In this document: positions 19,392 to 29,297 of the stretch, one piece after another
Layout of the letters: each line of letters opens with the position of its first letter
Numbering within the stretch: position 1 is the stretch's first letter
NCBI RefSeq assembly: GCF_900129565.1
Contig: NZ_FQWD01000009.1
Span: forward strand, 1 to 64,000
Origin: Marisediminitalea aggregata
GTDB lineage: Bacteria; Pseudomonadota; Gammaproteobacteria; Enterobacterales; Alteromonadaceae
Length of the DNA stretch: 64,000 nucleotides
Reading direction: 5' to 3'
The notes under the pieces: generated by a model
What the model was told of the DNA's origin: nothing
Database searches by the model: none
What the model saw: only the letters and a program-made list of their open reading frames with translations
Position numbers and translations under genes: made by a program

Positions 19392-19949
19392 ATGGAAGCC
19401 TTTCTTTCTTCATTAACCACTGTTGCTATTGCTGAAATCGGTGACAAAACGCAACTCCTTTCCTTGTTACTGACCGTCCGGTTTAAAAACAACCTCGCGA
19501 TTGTCGTAGGAATACTGTTCGCTACACTACTCAATCATGCCTTTTCTGCCTGGGCGGGAATCTGGTTGTCCGCCTGGTTAACTCCCGGGTTAAGTAACGG
19601 ACTGTTTGCCGGCGCGTTTATTGTTGTGGGGCTATGGCTGTTGATCCCGGATAAAGAGGAGGCGGTAACGTCTTCTTTTGACCGCTACGGCGCTTTTCTG
19701 GCTACCTCCGTACTCTTCTTTCTGGCTGAAATGGGTGACAAAACGCAGATAGCGACGGTGTTACTGGCTGGTGAATATCAACACCTTGGCTGGGTAACGC
19801 TGGGGACAACGCTGGGCATGATGGCCGCCAACGTGCCGGTTGTTTACCTTGGGGAACCCGTAATGAAAGCTTTGCCGATGAAGCAAGTTCGGCTTGCAGC
19901 GTCAACCTGCTTTGTATTACTCGGAGTGTACTGGCTATTCAGAATGTAA
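19392..19949 (+). CDS. TMEM165/GDT1 (UPF0016) family Mn2+ exporter
   Basis: This 185-residue membrane protein has six hydrophobic segments in two repeats. Each repeat carries the cation-binding signature: 'EIGDKTQLLSLLLTVRF' near the N-terminus and 'EMGDKTQIATVLLAG' in the middle. Bacterial members (MneA of Vibrio) export Mn2+. The start at 19392 gives the standard N-terminus 'MEAFLSSLTTVAIAEIGDKT'; an in-frame ATG at 19356 lies inside the proposed riboswitch and is rejected. The Mn2+ riboswitch upstream supports the substrate. Confidence 0.9.
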   Translation: MEAFLSSLTTVAIAEIGDKTQLLSLLLTVRFKNNLAIVVGILFATLLNHAFSAWAGIWLSAWLTPGLSNGLFAGAFIVVGLWLLIPDKEEAVTSSFDRYGAFLATSVLFFLAEMGDKTQIATVLLAGEYQHLGWVTLGTTLGMMAANVPVVYLGEPVMKALPMKQVRLAASTCFVLLGVYWLFRM

Positions 19950-19953
19950 TGGA

Positions 19954-19984
19954 ATGAACACGCCTGGATGCCAGGCGTGTTCAT
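19954..19984. terminator. Bidirectional hairpin terminator
   Basis: A perfect 14-bp stem (19954-19967 with 19971-19984, loop atg) lies between the converging TMEM165 and SH3-domain genes. No long T-run follows on either side. Confidence 0.65.
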
Positions 19985-19992
19985 ATGAAGGA

Positions 19993-20583
19993 TTACATCC
20001 AGGTGTCGTTGCGGCGTCTGCGCTTAGGAATGAAGGTAATTATAATGCCCAGAAGCACGCCTGCACCGGCCACAATGCCGCCGTAAGTAAACATACGGTA
20101 CAGCTCTTCGGTATCCTGAGATTGAATTTGTTCGCTTAGCTGTGCAATCTGTTGCTGTGCTTCTGCCTTGTCAGCTTCAAGTTCGGTGACTTGTTGCCTG
20201 GCTTGTGCAAGTTGCTGAGTTAATTTTTGCACTCTCGACGACAGTGTATTGCGTTGCTGTTCGCTTTCGGCCAGGCGCTGACTTAACTCAGGTAACTGAA
20301 CCCGACGTGACATCGTGTTAATCAGGTATTGGGTTTCTACCCAACCCTGTCGACCGTCACCATCCTGAATTTGCGTAAAGCTGCCATCATCACTACGCTG
20401 CAGCACGGTGACCGGTAAGCCTGCCTCAATAGAGCCGATAATGCGGTAATTACGCCCCGCACCAGAATGCATGTATACGATCAAATCATCGGCAATATAA
20501 GCGCCGGGCTGTTCACTGGTCTCTTGCGCACCTGCTGGCAAAACAACAACCAATAAACCGAAAATAACAGAAAGCAATCGCAT
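19993..20583 (-). CDS. ygiM: SH3-domain protein, YgiM/TIGR04211 family
   Basis: The 196-residue protein has a signal peptide (about 1-20, 'LLVVVLPAGAQ'), a bacterial SH3 domain (about 30-90, 'DDLIVYMHSGAGRNYRIIG', 'GWVETQYL'), a Gln-rich coiled coil (about 95-160) and a C-terminal membrane helix followed by a basic tail 'KRRRRND'. The start at 20583 is chosen because AGGA lies five bases upstream; a GTG at 20598 is weaker. The family is periplasmic and of unclear function. The divergent partner is ygiF, as in E. coli, supporting the assignment. Confidence 0.85.
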   Translation of the reverse strand: MRLLSVIFGLLVVVLPAGAQETSEQPGAYIADDLIVYMHSGAGRNYRIIGSIEAGLPVTVLQRSDDGSFTQIQDGDGRQGWVETQYLINTMSRRVQLPELSQRLAESEQQRNTLSSRVQKLTQQLAQARQQVTELEADKAEAQQQIAQLSEQIQSQDTEELYRMFTYGGIVAGAGVLLGIIITFIPKRRRRNDTWM

Positions 20584-20748
20584 AACGTTCCTAACCACCT
20601 AAACGAAAGCACTGATGTTAGGGGGTGTTGACCAGAAAGGCAAGCCTGCCAGTCACTTGCTATAACCAGCACGGCAACATTGCCAAAATCCCGATGGGCA
20701 GGTAATGTACCAGCCATATACCGCACCGCTATTTTCATAGTACATCAC

Positions 20749-22260
20749 ATGTCAGAAACCGAAATTAAATTTGTTGTCCGTGACAACCCGCTGGAAGCGC
20801 TAAAAGACGCCGTTTTTCCATTGTTAAAGGAAAAAGGCGTAAACATTGAAGAGCAAGGTCAGTCGTTCTTGCAGAACGATTACTACGACACGCCAGAACA
20901 TCTGTTTCAGCAACACAAAATCGGTATGCGAGTGCGCGGCGCCAATGGTGAATTTGAACAGACAGTGAAAACCAATGGCAAAGTCAGTGGAGGACTGCAT
21001 CAGCGCCTGGAGCTCAATGTTCCCCTGGCCAATGAACAGCCCGATTTGACGCTGTTCGAAACAATGCAATGGCCGGAAGGCGAGGATGGGAAGTCGCTGA
21101 ATACGCGGTTAACCAAACAATTCGGCACACATTTTAGTCGCACTCAATTCGATTTGGTGTTCGAGGATGCCGAGATTGAGCTGGTGGTGGATATTGGTGA
21201 GGTAAGTGCACCACAACAGCAAAATGCGTCGCCGATTTGTGAAATTGAACTAGAGCTGAAGCAGGGTAATTTGTTGCGCATGTTCGAGCTGGCTACCCTG
21301 TTGCCCGGCAAGTTGCCGGTCAGGCTGAGTGATACTTCCAAAGCCGCGCAAGGCTATCAGTTGTTACATGGCGTACAGAATAAAATTTCGCCGTTGCCAG
21401 ATTTCTTACCACTGACAGAAAATGTCACAACCGAAGAGGCATTTTGTCAGGCGCTGGCGTGCGGATTACGGCACTGGCAGGTTCACGAACACCTGTTTTT
21501 CGAAACCCAGTCACCCAAGATGCTGACCGAAATAACCCGTGCAGTGCGGATGTTAATGCAGACGGTGTCCCTGTATTTACCGGTGCTGCAGTGTCCTGCA
21601 TTACTGGCGTTGCACAAAAAGCTGATGCGCTATGCAGAAGCCTGGTTATGGCAGGACGACCTGCAAAGCTTGCGAATGCTGCTGTCTAAGAAAAGCCTCT
21701 TCAATAAACGCTTGTCGCGTTATCCGGCGTTGTTGAGCTATTTACAGGGGCGACAAGCCGGTTTGTTGCAGGCGCACGATCCGCAAAGCAAGTTATATGA
21801 GGACACACCGTCTCTGCTGAAATTGTCAATTGCGCAGATTCTGCAAGAGAAACCCTGGCGCGGGGCTGCCACCGGATATGACTTACCGCTGATGGAACAT
21901 GCCAAGGGCTGGTTGTCACAGGGATGGCAGACTATTCAGCAGTCCATGCCTATTCAACGCCAAATGCATGCGGCAAACTATACCTCGGTTGAAGTGTTGT
22001 TACGTCAGACCTTGTTCAACGGCTTTTTAGTGGCCGACTTATTTGCGCATTCACGCGGTCACTTTCGCGCGCCCTGGCTGGATATTCTGACCGGCATCGA
22101 CGAACTGAATGCATTGTTACTGCTGAAAAAGTCGGTGTTTGATGCGGAGTTAGCTGAGCAGCGCGAGTTGCTGGAGTGGGTTCAGGAAAAAACACAGAAC
22201 CTGCTTCGCGTGATGGAGCGGAGCCGGCAGGCTGCAATGTCGGGGGAGATTTACTGGTAA
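20749..22260 (+). CDS. ygiF: CYTH-CHAD inorganic triphosphatase YgiF
   Basis: This 503-residue protein carries an N-terminal CYTH tunnel domain (about 1-200) with the ExExK signature 'MSETEIKFVV' and further acidic/basic strands ('GMRVRGANGEFEQTVKT', 'CEIELELKQG'). A C-terminal CHAD helical domain (about 215-500) is rich in His and binds polyphosphate in the family. E. coli YgiF hydrolyses inorganic triphosphate. The ATG at 20749 puts the ExExK motif at the very N-terminus, as expected. It is divergent from ygiM. Confidence 0.9.
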   Translation: MSETEIKFVVRDNPLEALKDAVFPLLKEKGVNIEEQGQSFLQNDYYDTPEHLFQQHKIGMRVRGANGEFEQTVKTNGKVSGGLHQRLELNVPLANEQPDLTLFETMQWPEGEDGKSLNTRLTKQFGTHFSRTQFDLVFEDAEIELVVDIGEVSAPQQQNASPICEIELELKQGNLLRMFELATLLPGKLPVRLSDTSKAAQGYQLLHGVQNKISPLPDFLPLTENVTTEEAFCQALACGLRHWQVHEHLFFETQSPKMLTEITRAVRMLMQTVSLYLPVLQCPALLALHKKLMRYAEAWLWQDDLQSLRMLLSKKSLFNKRLSRYPALLSYLQGRQAGLLQAHDPQSKLYEDTPSLLKLSIAQILQEKPWRGAATGYDLPLMEHAKGWLSQGWQTIQQSMPIQRQMHAANYTSVEVLLRQTLFNGFLVADLFAHSRGHFRAPWLDILTGIDELNALLLLKKSVFDAELAEQRELLEWVQEKTQNLLRVMERSRQAAMSGEIYW

Positions 22261-22272
22261 TGGACAACCCCA

Positions 22273-23361
22273 ATGAGCTTATCTAACGATTCGGTAGCCG
22301 TGTGGGTGGCAGCGTTGCTGACCTGTATATGGTTAGTGATGCTGGCTGTCACACTGAAACAAAAAGCACTGCCCGTTGGCAATGGCGGCCGGATGTTAAT
22401 GTTGCTCAGTTGGCCGCTATTGGTTATTAGCGAACTCTGGGCGCTGGGGTTTGGACAGGGGCATTCCTTAATTAGCCTGGTTGTGCTGATCGTTGCACCG
22501 CTTCAGCTCATGGGTTTGCAAATGACTACCATGGCTTTATTGTGGCGCAAGCCTCGTTATGCACGCTGGCCACACGCGCTCGTTGCCACTGTGTTGCTGG
22601 CATTACTGAGCTATCAAATGTGGGCTTTCATGGCCGACATGCCGGGTTGGCATGGCCTGGTTCCTTATGGCGAACCCCTGGTGTACTGGCCAGTGTATGC
22701 CAGCTGTTTGCTGATTGCGTTTGCGATGCTGTATACCGCCATTATGCAGGTTGAACATATTCAGCAGTACCATCATGACTTACCTCTTCAGGTTGTCGAT
22801 ACACAACACTACAAAATAAAAGGCGTGGCTGGCGCATGCGGTTTTACCGTGGGGGTTGCCTTCTTCCTGGTCGTGATCACGGTCCTGGTGGGGATTGGCA
22901 TTTTTCCCTTTGAAAGCTGGCTGGCCTGGTTTCATTGTGGTGTGGCAAGCAGCATGTTGGTGGTGTTAGCTAATTTGTGTCGCAGACAACAAACCTCGCC
23001 GTCGCCGTTTGATCACGCTGCGCTGGAAAACGCACCAGTATTGACCGATGCCAAAGCCCAGGCAATAGTAAAACAGGCCGATTCGGTAGTGATTGCCTCA
23101 AAAGCTTACAAGCAGGTAGGGTTAACGCTGGAGTCCTTTGCGCGTCAGGCAAAGTTAGACCCTACGATATTGTGCCTGGCGTTGTTGAAGGTGAAGAAGC
23201 AGCACTTCAGAAATTACATGTATCAGTTCAGAATGAAATACGCCAAACAGCTGTTGCTGCGCTCTGATATCAAACTTGACCAGGTTGCCAAACGCCTGCA
23301 GCTAGGCAACAAAGGCACAGTGAGTCACACGTTTTTAAAATATCTGGAAAGTAAGCAATAG
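22273..23361 (+). CDS. Membrane protein with C-terminal AraC-like HTH
   Basis: The 362-residue protein starts with six or seven hydrophobic helices (about 8-235), then a short linker, and ends with an AraC-type DNA-binding region (about 270-362: 'LTLESFARQAKLDPTILCLAL' and 'IKLDQVAKRLQLGNKGTVSHTF'). Membrane-anchored AraC regulators exist, but their signals are mostly unknown. The second HTH is followed by only 15 residues and the usual 'GF.....F.r.FK' motif is altered, so DNA binding is likely but not certain. It lies 12 bases after ygiF and is probably cotranscribed with it. Confidence 0.7.
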   Translation: MSLSNDSVAVWVAALLTCIWLVMLAVTLKQKALPVGNGGRMLMLLSWPLLVISELWALGFGQGHSLISLVVLIVAPLQLMGLQMTTMALLWRKPRYARWPHALVATVLLALLSYQMWAFMADMPGWHGLVPYGEPLVYWPVYASCLLIAFAMLYTAIMQVEHIQQYHHDLPLQVVDTQHYKIKGVAGACGFTVGVAFFLVVITVLVGIGIFPFESWLAWFHCGVASSMLVVLANLCRRQQTSPSPFDHAALENAPVLTDAKAQAIVKQADSVVIASKAYKQVGLTLESFARQAKLDPTILCLALLKVKKQHFRNYMYQFRMKYAKQLLLRSDIKLDQVAKRLQLGNKGTVSHTFLKYLESKQ

Positions 23362-23369
23362 TCCGCAAC

Positions 23370-23405
23370 AAGCGCATGCAATCCACTTTTAAACCGCGCT
23401 TTTTT
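23370..23405 (+). terminator. Weak Rho-independent terminator
   Basis: aagcgc (23370-23375) can pair with gcgctt (23396-23401), followed by a run of six T. The loop of 20 bases is large. It lies nine bases beyond the AraC-like gene's stop. Confidence 0.4.
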
Positions 23406-23407
23406 GC

Positions 23408-23755
<348 letters not shown>

Positions 23756-24436
23756 TCAATAGCAACCAAAGTGCTGCTGCAAAATACCCTGGGTAAACTC
23801 TTTTCGCAGGTAAAAACCGCGAGGGCGGGTTTTGATTCTTTGGCCTTCCGGACCAAGCGCATCGGCCAGCACTTTTCCGCTCGCGGCTTTGGGGCGCAAC
23901 TGCATAAAATCGCCATGACGGGCAGTAATGGACTCTACCTGTCCCAGTGCAATCATCTCGGTCAGCAGTTCCCAGTCGCGCTGCAATTGCTGATCCTGAT
24001 GCTCAGAAGGCTGCCAGATAAACGGTGTCGCAATTCTGCGTTGTGCAACCGGGATGTCGCGTTGGCCTTCGACAGGGACCCACAACACGCATTGCAATTT
24101 GTTCCGCACATTGCTGCGCTGCCAATTCATCATGGGCGCAGGTATTAAGGGGGCGTAGCACACGTAGGTGGTTTCAAGCGGCATGCCGTTTGCGTCGATA
24201 GGCAGGGTTTTTAATTCAATGCCTAACTCCGGAAAGTCCTGAGTTGGCTTTGAACCCGCAGTGGCACCCAGCCATAGTTCAATTAATTGCCCGGTCCAGC
24301 CTTTCTGGCGTTTAAAGTTATCGGGGATAGCAATGTTGGCAAGGTGGGCGAGTTCGCCCAGGCTCAGGCCGGCAATGCGTGCTGCCCGTGACTCCAGGTC
24401 GTCACTATCCCGTGGTGCGCTGGTGGGTACTTGCAA
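23756..24436 (-). CDS. mutH: DNA mismatch repair endonuclease MutH
   Basis: This 226-residue endonuclease nicks the unmethylated strand at hemimethylated GATC sites on activation by MutL. The catalytic D-ExK motif is in 'DFPELGIELKTLPID', and the family block 'LIELWLGATAGSKPTQDF' is present. Only a TTG (24436) can start the full domain: a stop lies eight codons upstream with no ATG or GTG between, and AAGAGG sits eight bases before the TTG. The presence of MutH implies a Dam-directed repair system. It is divergent from rppH, the order seen in other gammaproteobacteria. Confidence 0.95.
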   Translation of the reverse strand: MQVPTSAPRDSDDLESRAARIAGLSLGELAHLANIAIPDNFKRQKGWTGQLIELWLGATAGSKPTQDFPELGIELKTLPIDANGMPLETTYVCYAPLIPAPMMNWQRSNVRNKLQCVLWVPVEGQRDIPVAQRRIATPFIWQPSEHQDQQLQRDWELLTEMIALGQVESITARHGDFMQLRPKAASGKVLADALGPEGQRIKTRPRGFYLRKEFTQGILQQHFGCY

Positions 24437-24652
24437 ACCCTCTACCTCTTGTTTGTGTGTTCATAGCCCGGTTAACCGGGTACAAAACGCTGTTCTGTCA
24501 CTTGTCTGCTCCTGTCATTATTTACCTAATATTGTGGTTGGCGAATGACGGAGTGGGGAATCTTCTGTGTGGGTTGGTATTAATACTTTGAATGCACAAA
24601 AGATTGTGAAAGAATGCTAACACAGAAAAATATAAAGTGCCCTGGAGTCTGA

Positions 24653-25180
24653 GTGATAGATACCGATGGATTCCGTGCGAATGTGGGCATAGTGATTTGC
24701 AACAAAATGGGTCAAGTATTTTGGGCAAGGCGTTATGGTCAGCATTCATGGCAGTTTCCTCAAGGCGGAATAGATGAAGGGGAAACTGTAGAACAGGCAA
24801 TGTATCGAGAGCTGAATGAGGAAGTCGGCCTCACACCCAAAGACGTTAGCATTTTGAATGTGACGCGCAACTGGGTGAGATACAAACTACCAAAGCGGTT
24901 AATTCGCCAAGGCAGTAACCCTGTTTGCATCGGACAAAAACAGAAATGGTTTTTATTGCAGCTCGACTGCCATGAAAAGGAAGTCGACGTGCTCAAAACC
25001 GGCCACCCGGAGTTTGATGACTGGCGCTGGGTAAGCTACTGGTATCCGATTCGAAATGTAGTGTCGTTTAAACGGGACGTATATCGACGTGTGATGAAAG
25101 AGTTTTCTGGCACCGTTATGAATATGCAACCCCGCTATAATAATCAGTCAAAGCAGAATCGTCGCCGGCGTCGCGGCTAA
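24653..25180 (+). CDS. rppH: RNA pyrophosphohydrolase RppH
   Basis: This 175-residue Nudix hydrolase removes pyrophosphate from the 5' end of mRNAs, triggering RNase E decay. The Nudix box is '[20 protein letters not shown]', and the N-terminal '[14 protein letters not shown]' and 'QPRYNN' tail match RppH. The start is GTG at 24653 with GGAG five bases upstream; 'MIDTDGFR' corresponds to the E. coli N-terminus. The C-terminal tail is Arg-rich. It is followed nine bases later by ptsP, forming the usual rppH-ptsP operon. Confidence 0.96.
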   Translation: MIDTDGFRANVGIVICNKMGQVFWARRYGQHSWQFPQGGIDEGETVEQAMYRELNEEVGLTPKDVSILNVTRNWVRYKLPKRLIRQGSNPVCIGQKQKWFLLQLDCHEKEVDVLKTGHPEFDDWRWVSYWYPIRNVVSFKRDVYRRVMKEFSGTVMNMQPRYNNQSKQNRRRRRG

Positions 25181-25189
25181 AGGAAAAGT

Positions 25190-27517
25190 GTGGCGGGAAC
25201 ACGAGGTGAAAAGGGCAGTATCCTTACTGTCTTAAAAAGCATTGTTCAGGAGGTTAACCAAATACCCCGGTTAACCGATGCTTTGTTTCGCCTAGCTGTC
25301 AGAGTTAAGGAAACCATGCAGGTAGACTCCTGCTCTATCTATCTTGCCGACTATACCAATCAGGAATTCATATTAAAGGCCACCGATGGCCTGGCAGCAG
25401 ATGCCGTTGAACGCGTGCGAATTGGTTTTTCTGAAGGTCTGATTGGTCTGGTTGGTCAGCGAGAAGAACCGCTAAATATCGAAAACGCCCACCAGCACCC
25501 GCGTTTTAAACATTATCCCGAAGTTAAAGAAGAGCATTATAACGCTTTCCTGGGTACTCCCATTATTCACCAGCGCAAGGTGCTGGGCGTTATTACTATG
25601 CAGCAAAGCGCGATGCGCAAATTCAGCGAAGATGAAGAAGCGTTTCTGGTTACGCTGGCTGCACAGATTGCGCTTGAGATTTCCAATGCCGAAACCCGTG
25701 GGGCACTGAACCCGCATGCGGGTATGTATGTCGGCGCGATGCAAAAGAACGTTCGTGGGATTCCAGGTTCGCCAGGATTGGCAATGGGCGTGGGATACTC
25801 TCCTCATGCTGCCTATACACTGAATACCTGGATTGTTAAGCAAAGCGACAATACACAACAGGAAATTGACTACTACCGCAAAGGGGTCGAAATTACCCGT
25901 ACGCAGGTGGAGGCGTTATCTGACCGACTGGAAGGCCAGGTGCCTGATGATGTCCGGGCCATCTTTCAGCTTTATCACCAGTTGCTCGACGCCAATAGTC
26001 TTGGGCGAGAAGTCGAGACCAAAATTCGCGAAGGCTGGGATGCAGCGTCGTCACTCAAACTGGTTGTAGAAGCCTATGCTGCCCGGTTTGAAGCAATGGA
26101 AGACCCGTACATGCAGGAACGGGCCATCGACATTGTTGACTTGTCGAACCGGATTTTGCTGAACATCCTGGCAGAAGTGAAAGGTAAAGCGGTTACCGAC
26201 CGCGACCGTCCGCAACAAGCCTGTATATTGGTGGCAGAAGAGGTGTCAGCCCCCATGTTGGCGGAATTCCCCCGAGAGTTCTTAGCTGGGATTATCTCGG
26301 TCAGAGGTTCGAATAACTCACATGCCGCCATTTTAGCCCGTGCCATGGGTGTGCCTGCAGTAATGGGCTGTCAGAATGTGTCGCCTACGCTGTTAGAGCA
26401 CAAGGAAATTTTGCTCGACGGTTACGCCGGTGAAGTCATTGTTTCACCTGAAAAGGCGATTCGCGCTGAATTCAGTCAGTTAATTGAAGAAGAGCGGGTC
26501 CTGTCTGAGCGCATCGACAGTGAAGCCGGCGAAGCCTGTGAGACACAAGATGGGTGTCATGTATCACTGATGGTCAATGCGGGCCTATCTACCGAACTGG
26601 AAACCGCATCGGCCTCATCTGGTCAGGTAGGGATTGGTCTCTACCGCACCGAAATACCTTTTATGTTACGCGAGCGCTTTCCGTCGGAAAGCGAACAGGT
26701 TGCCTTGTACCGGAAAATTCTGGAGAGTGCGCCGAACAGTGAAATCGCGATGCGGACACTGGATGTCGGGGGCGATAAGCCGTTACCGTATTTTCCGATA
26801 ACAGAGGAAAATCCGTTCCTGGGATGGCGGGGGATTCGCTTAACTCTGGATCATCCGGAAATCTTCTTAGTACAGATCCGCGCCATGTTACGCGCCAGTA
26901 TCGGGCTGAAAAACCTTAGTATTATGCTGCCCATGATTTCCAGTGTGGCAGAAGTAAATGAGGCACGCCGCCTGGTTGAACAGGCTTTCTTTGAAGTTGA
27001 AGAAGAAGCCAGACATCAGAATGTAACGCTGCATCGCCCGCGTCTGGGGATCATGCTCGAAGTGCCGTCGGTGCTTTATCAACTGCCGCAACTCGCCAAG
27101 AAAGTCGATTTCTTCTCGGTGGGCAGCAACGATTTAACCCAGTATTTACTGGCAGTGGATCGAAACAATTCCCGTGTCGCCAGTTTGTACAACAGCTATC
27201 ACCCCGCTGTGTTGTCGGCCCTATACGACATTGTTAAGCAAGCCGATCAGCATCAGGTACCGGTATCGATTTGTGGCGAAATCGCCGGCGAACCGGGTGG
27301 CGCGGTATTACTGATGGGCATGGGGTATCGCAAGCTTAGTATGAATGCCTTCAACCTGCGTAAAATTAACTGGGTGATCCGCAACGTTAACCTCACTGAA
27401 GCGCAATCGTTGCTGTCGTGTGCGCTAACATCAGACAGCTACGAAGAAGTCTACCACCACATCAATCAATACCTTGAAAAGCGCGGGCTGGGAGGCCTGG
27501 TCAGGGCGGGTTCCTAA
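25190..27517 (+). CDS. ptsP: Phosphoenolpyruvate-protein phosphotransferase PtsP (EI-Ntr)
   Basis: This 775-residue enzyme starts the nitrogen phosphotransferase chain from PEP to NPr. Residues about 1-170 form a GAF domain. The EI N-terminal domain follows with the phospho-histidine in 'GSNNSHAAILARAMGVP'. The PEP-binding barrel has 'GIGLYRTEIPFM', 'MRTLDVGGDKPLPYF' and 'EVPSVL...FFSVGSNDLTQYLL'. The start is GTG 25190 with AGGA five bases upstream. The partner genes ptsN and ptsO are not in this window. Confidence 0.96.
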   Translation: MAGTRGEKGSILTVLKSIVQEVNQIPRLTDALFRLAVRVKETMQVDSCSIYLADYTNQEFILKATDGLAADAVERVRIGFSEGLIGLVGQREEPLNIENAHQHPRFKHYPEVKEEHYNAFLGTPIIHQRKVLGVITMQQSAMRKFSEDEEAFLVTLAAQIALEISNAETRGALNPHAGMYVGAMQKNVRGIPGSPGLAMGVGYSPHAAYTLNTWIVKQSDNTQQEIDYYRKGVEITRTQVEALSDRLEGQVPDDVRAIFQLYHQLLDANSLGREVETKIREGWDAASSLKLVVEAYAARFEAMEDPYMQERAIDIVDLSNRILLNILAEVKGKAVTDRDRPQQACILVAEEVSAPMLAEFPREFLAGIISVRGSNNSHAAILARAMGVPAVMGCQNVSPTLLEHKEILLDGYAGEVIVSPEKAIRAEFSQLIEEERVLSERIDSEAGEACETQDGCHVSLMVNAGLSTELETASASSGQVGIGLYRTEIPFMLRERFPSESEQVALYRKILESAPNSEIAMRTLDVGGDKPLPYFPITEENPFLGWRGIRLTLDHPEIFLVQIRAMLRASIGLKNLSIMLPMISSVAEVNEARRLVEQAFFEVEEEARHQNVTLHRPRLGIMLEVPSVLYQLPQLAKKVDFFSVGSNDLTQYLLAVDRNNSRVASLYNSYHPAVLSALYDIVKQADQHQVPVSICGEIAGEPGGAVLLMGMGYRKLSMNAFNLRKINWVIRNVNLTEAQSLLSCALTSDSYEEVYHHINQYLEKRGLGGLVRAGS

Positions 27518-27656
27518 CCCCTATTCTCATTCTCAATAAAGTATGATTTGATAGCGCTTACAGTGCGACAAATTTTTGGCAGGGCGTGTTAAAAAACTGA
27601 CACAACACGTCTGACGAAGTGTGATATGCTTGCTGCCGAAAAGTAGGAGTGAGCTG

Positions 27657-28463
27657 GTGGATGCGCTAATTATCATATTCTTGAGTTGTATGGCGCTTGG
27701 TATGTTAACCGGAACACTTGCCGGTATGCTGGGCATCGGAGGCGGTCTAATCATCGTACCCGTGCTGACAGCACTCATGACCAGCGTAGGCAATATCGAC
27801 GCACAACTGGCTATGCCAATGGCAATTGCCACGTCGTTATTTACGATTATTGTGACAGGTTTCTTCTCTGCCAGAGCACATTACCAATTGGGTAATATTG
27901 TACCGCGGGTAATTCTCTGGTGTGGCGCGGGTATTGCGTTTGGCGCAATTGCCGGGGCACAAATAGCAAGCCTGATGCCGGCTGATTTGCTACAAACTGT
28001 GTTTGCTGTATTGGTTATCGGCATTGCTGCACAAATGGTTTTCGGCAAGCGCAAAGCGTCGCGCTTCGTTGCAACGCCCGCAATTTTGGTTGCGGTGGGG
28101 TTAGTAACCGGGATCATATCTGCGCTGATGGGCATTGGTGGCGGCGCATTACTGGTACCAGCCCTGGTCTGGTTTCAGGTACCGATCCGACAGGCTATTG
28201 GCTGCGCAGCGCTAAGTGGCTTGGTAATAGCCTTGTTCGGCACAGGCAGTTTTATTATTGCAGGTTGGGGTTTACCGCAGCTGCCCGATTGGGCGCTGGG
28301 CTACGTTTATTTACCTGCCGGCGTGGGCATTATGGCTACCTCGGTGTTTACCGCTGGTTTTGGTGCCAGGTTGGGGCAAACAATGCCCACTGATTTATTG
28401 AAAAAGATTTTAGCCGGCATACTGGTCTTAGTTAGTATCCGCATGATTATGGGAATGGAATAG
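27657..28463 (+). CDS. TauE/SafE family membrane transporter
   Basis: The 268-residue integral membrane protein has about eight hydrophobic segments. The glycine-rich repeat of the family appears twice: '[19 protein letters not shown]' near the N-terminus and '[17 protein letters not shown]' in the second half. The family exports sulfite or organosulfonates; the substrate here is unknown. The GTG at 27657 is preferred because AGGAG sits seven bases upstream. It is placed between ptsP and lgt, and its stop lies four bases before the lgt start, so the two are cotranscribed. Confidence 0.85.
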   Translation: MDALIIIFLSCMALGMLTGTLAGMLGIGGGLIIVPVLTALMTSVGNIDAQLAMPMAIATSLFTIIVTGFFSARAHYQLGNIVPRVILWCGAGIAFGAIAGAQIASLMPADLLQTVFAVLVIGIAAQMVFGKRKASRFVATPAILVAVGLVTGIISALMGIGGGALLVPALVWFQVPIRQAIGCAALSGLVIALFGTGSFIIAGWGLPQLPDWALGYVYLPAGVGIMATSVFTAGFGARLGQTMPTDLLKKILAGILVLVSIRMIMGME

Positions 28464-28467
28464 TTAC

Positions 28468-29283
28468 ATGGGTGGAACAGAGTATCTGGTTTTTCCAAAT
28501 ATCGATCCTGTTATTGTCAGCTTGGGACCATTGAGTGTTCGCTGGTATGGCATGATGTATCTGGTGGGCTTTATTGCCGCTTATTTGTTAGCAAAAAAAC
28601 GCCTGCCGCAGTCACCCTGGAATCAGGAGCAGCTCAGTGATTTGCTGTTTTGGGGATTTGTCGGTGTCATCATTGGCGGTCGCCTGGGCTATGTCTTCTT
28701 CTATCAATGGGACATGTTTATCAGTGATCCCGCCTATTTATTTAAAATTTGGACCGGCGGAATGTCCTTCCACGGTGGTCTGCTTGGCGTTATTGGCGCA
28801 ATGGTTTGGCAGGCAAAGCGGTTAAACAGCTCTTTGCTGGAAGTCGGAGATTTTATTGCGCCACTGGTGCCGATTGGGCTGGGTGCCGGACGAATCGGTA
28901 ACTTTTTGAACGCGGAATTATGGGGGCGTCAAACCGATGTGCCCTGGGCTTTTGTGTTTCCAGGCGCAGGCCCTGAACCCAGACACCCGTCACAGCTATA
29001 TGAGTTCGCATTGGAAGGCGTATTGTTGTTTATTATTCTGTGGCTGTACTCTGCACGGCCTCGTCCTACTGGTGCTGTCGCAGGTCTGTTTCTGGTCGGA
29101 TATGGTGCGTTTAGATTCATTGTAGAGTATTTCAGAGAACCCGATGCACATATAGGTTTGTATCAGATAGGGTTGAGCCAGGGGCAACTACTATGTCTGC
29201 CGATGATCCTTGCCGGATTATGGTTAATGGTGATGGCTTACCGCAAGGGTAGCGTTGCTACCGCACAGGCAAAACAAAACTAG
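28468..29283 (+). CDS. lgt: Prolipoprotein diacylglyceryl transferase
   Basis: This 271-residue inner-membrane enzyme transfers diacylglycerol from phosphatidylglycerol to the lipobox cysteine of prolipoproteins. Recognisable parts are '[12 protein letters not shown]', the '[13 protein letters not shown]' segment, '[11 protein letters not shown]', the signature '[16 protein letters not shown]' and '[13 protein letters not shown]'. Seven hydrophobic helices fit the known fold. The lgt-thyA order is widely conserved in gammaproteobacteria. Confidence 0.97.
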   Translation: MGGTEYLVFPNIDPVIVSLGPLSVRWYGMMYLVGFIAAYLLAKKRLPQSPWNQEQLSDLLFWGFVGVIIGGRLGYVFFYQWDMFISDPAYLFKIWTGGMSFHGGLLGVIGAMVWQAKRLNSSLLEVGDFIAPLVPIGLGAGRIGNFLNAELWGRQTDVPWAFVFPGAGPEPRHPSQLYEFALEGVLLFIILWLYSARPRPTGAVAGLFLVGYGAFRFIVEYFREPDAHIGLYQIGLSQGQLLCLPMILAGLWLMVMAYRKGSVATAQAKQN

Positions 29284-29297
29284 AATAAATTCAAATT

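Noticed and set aside
24522..24800. Minus-strand 92-codon frame overlapping rppH
   Set aside because: It overlaps the rppH start on the opposite strand, has no family resemblance and covers the mutH/rppH promoter region.
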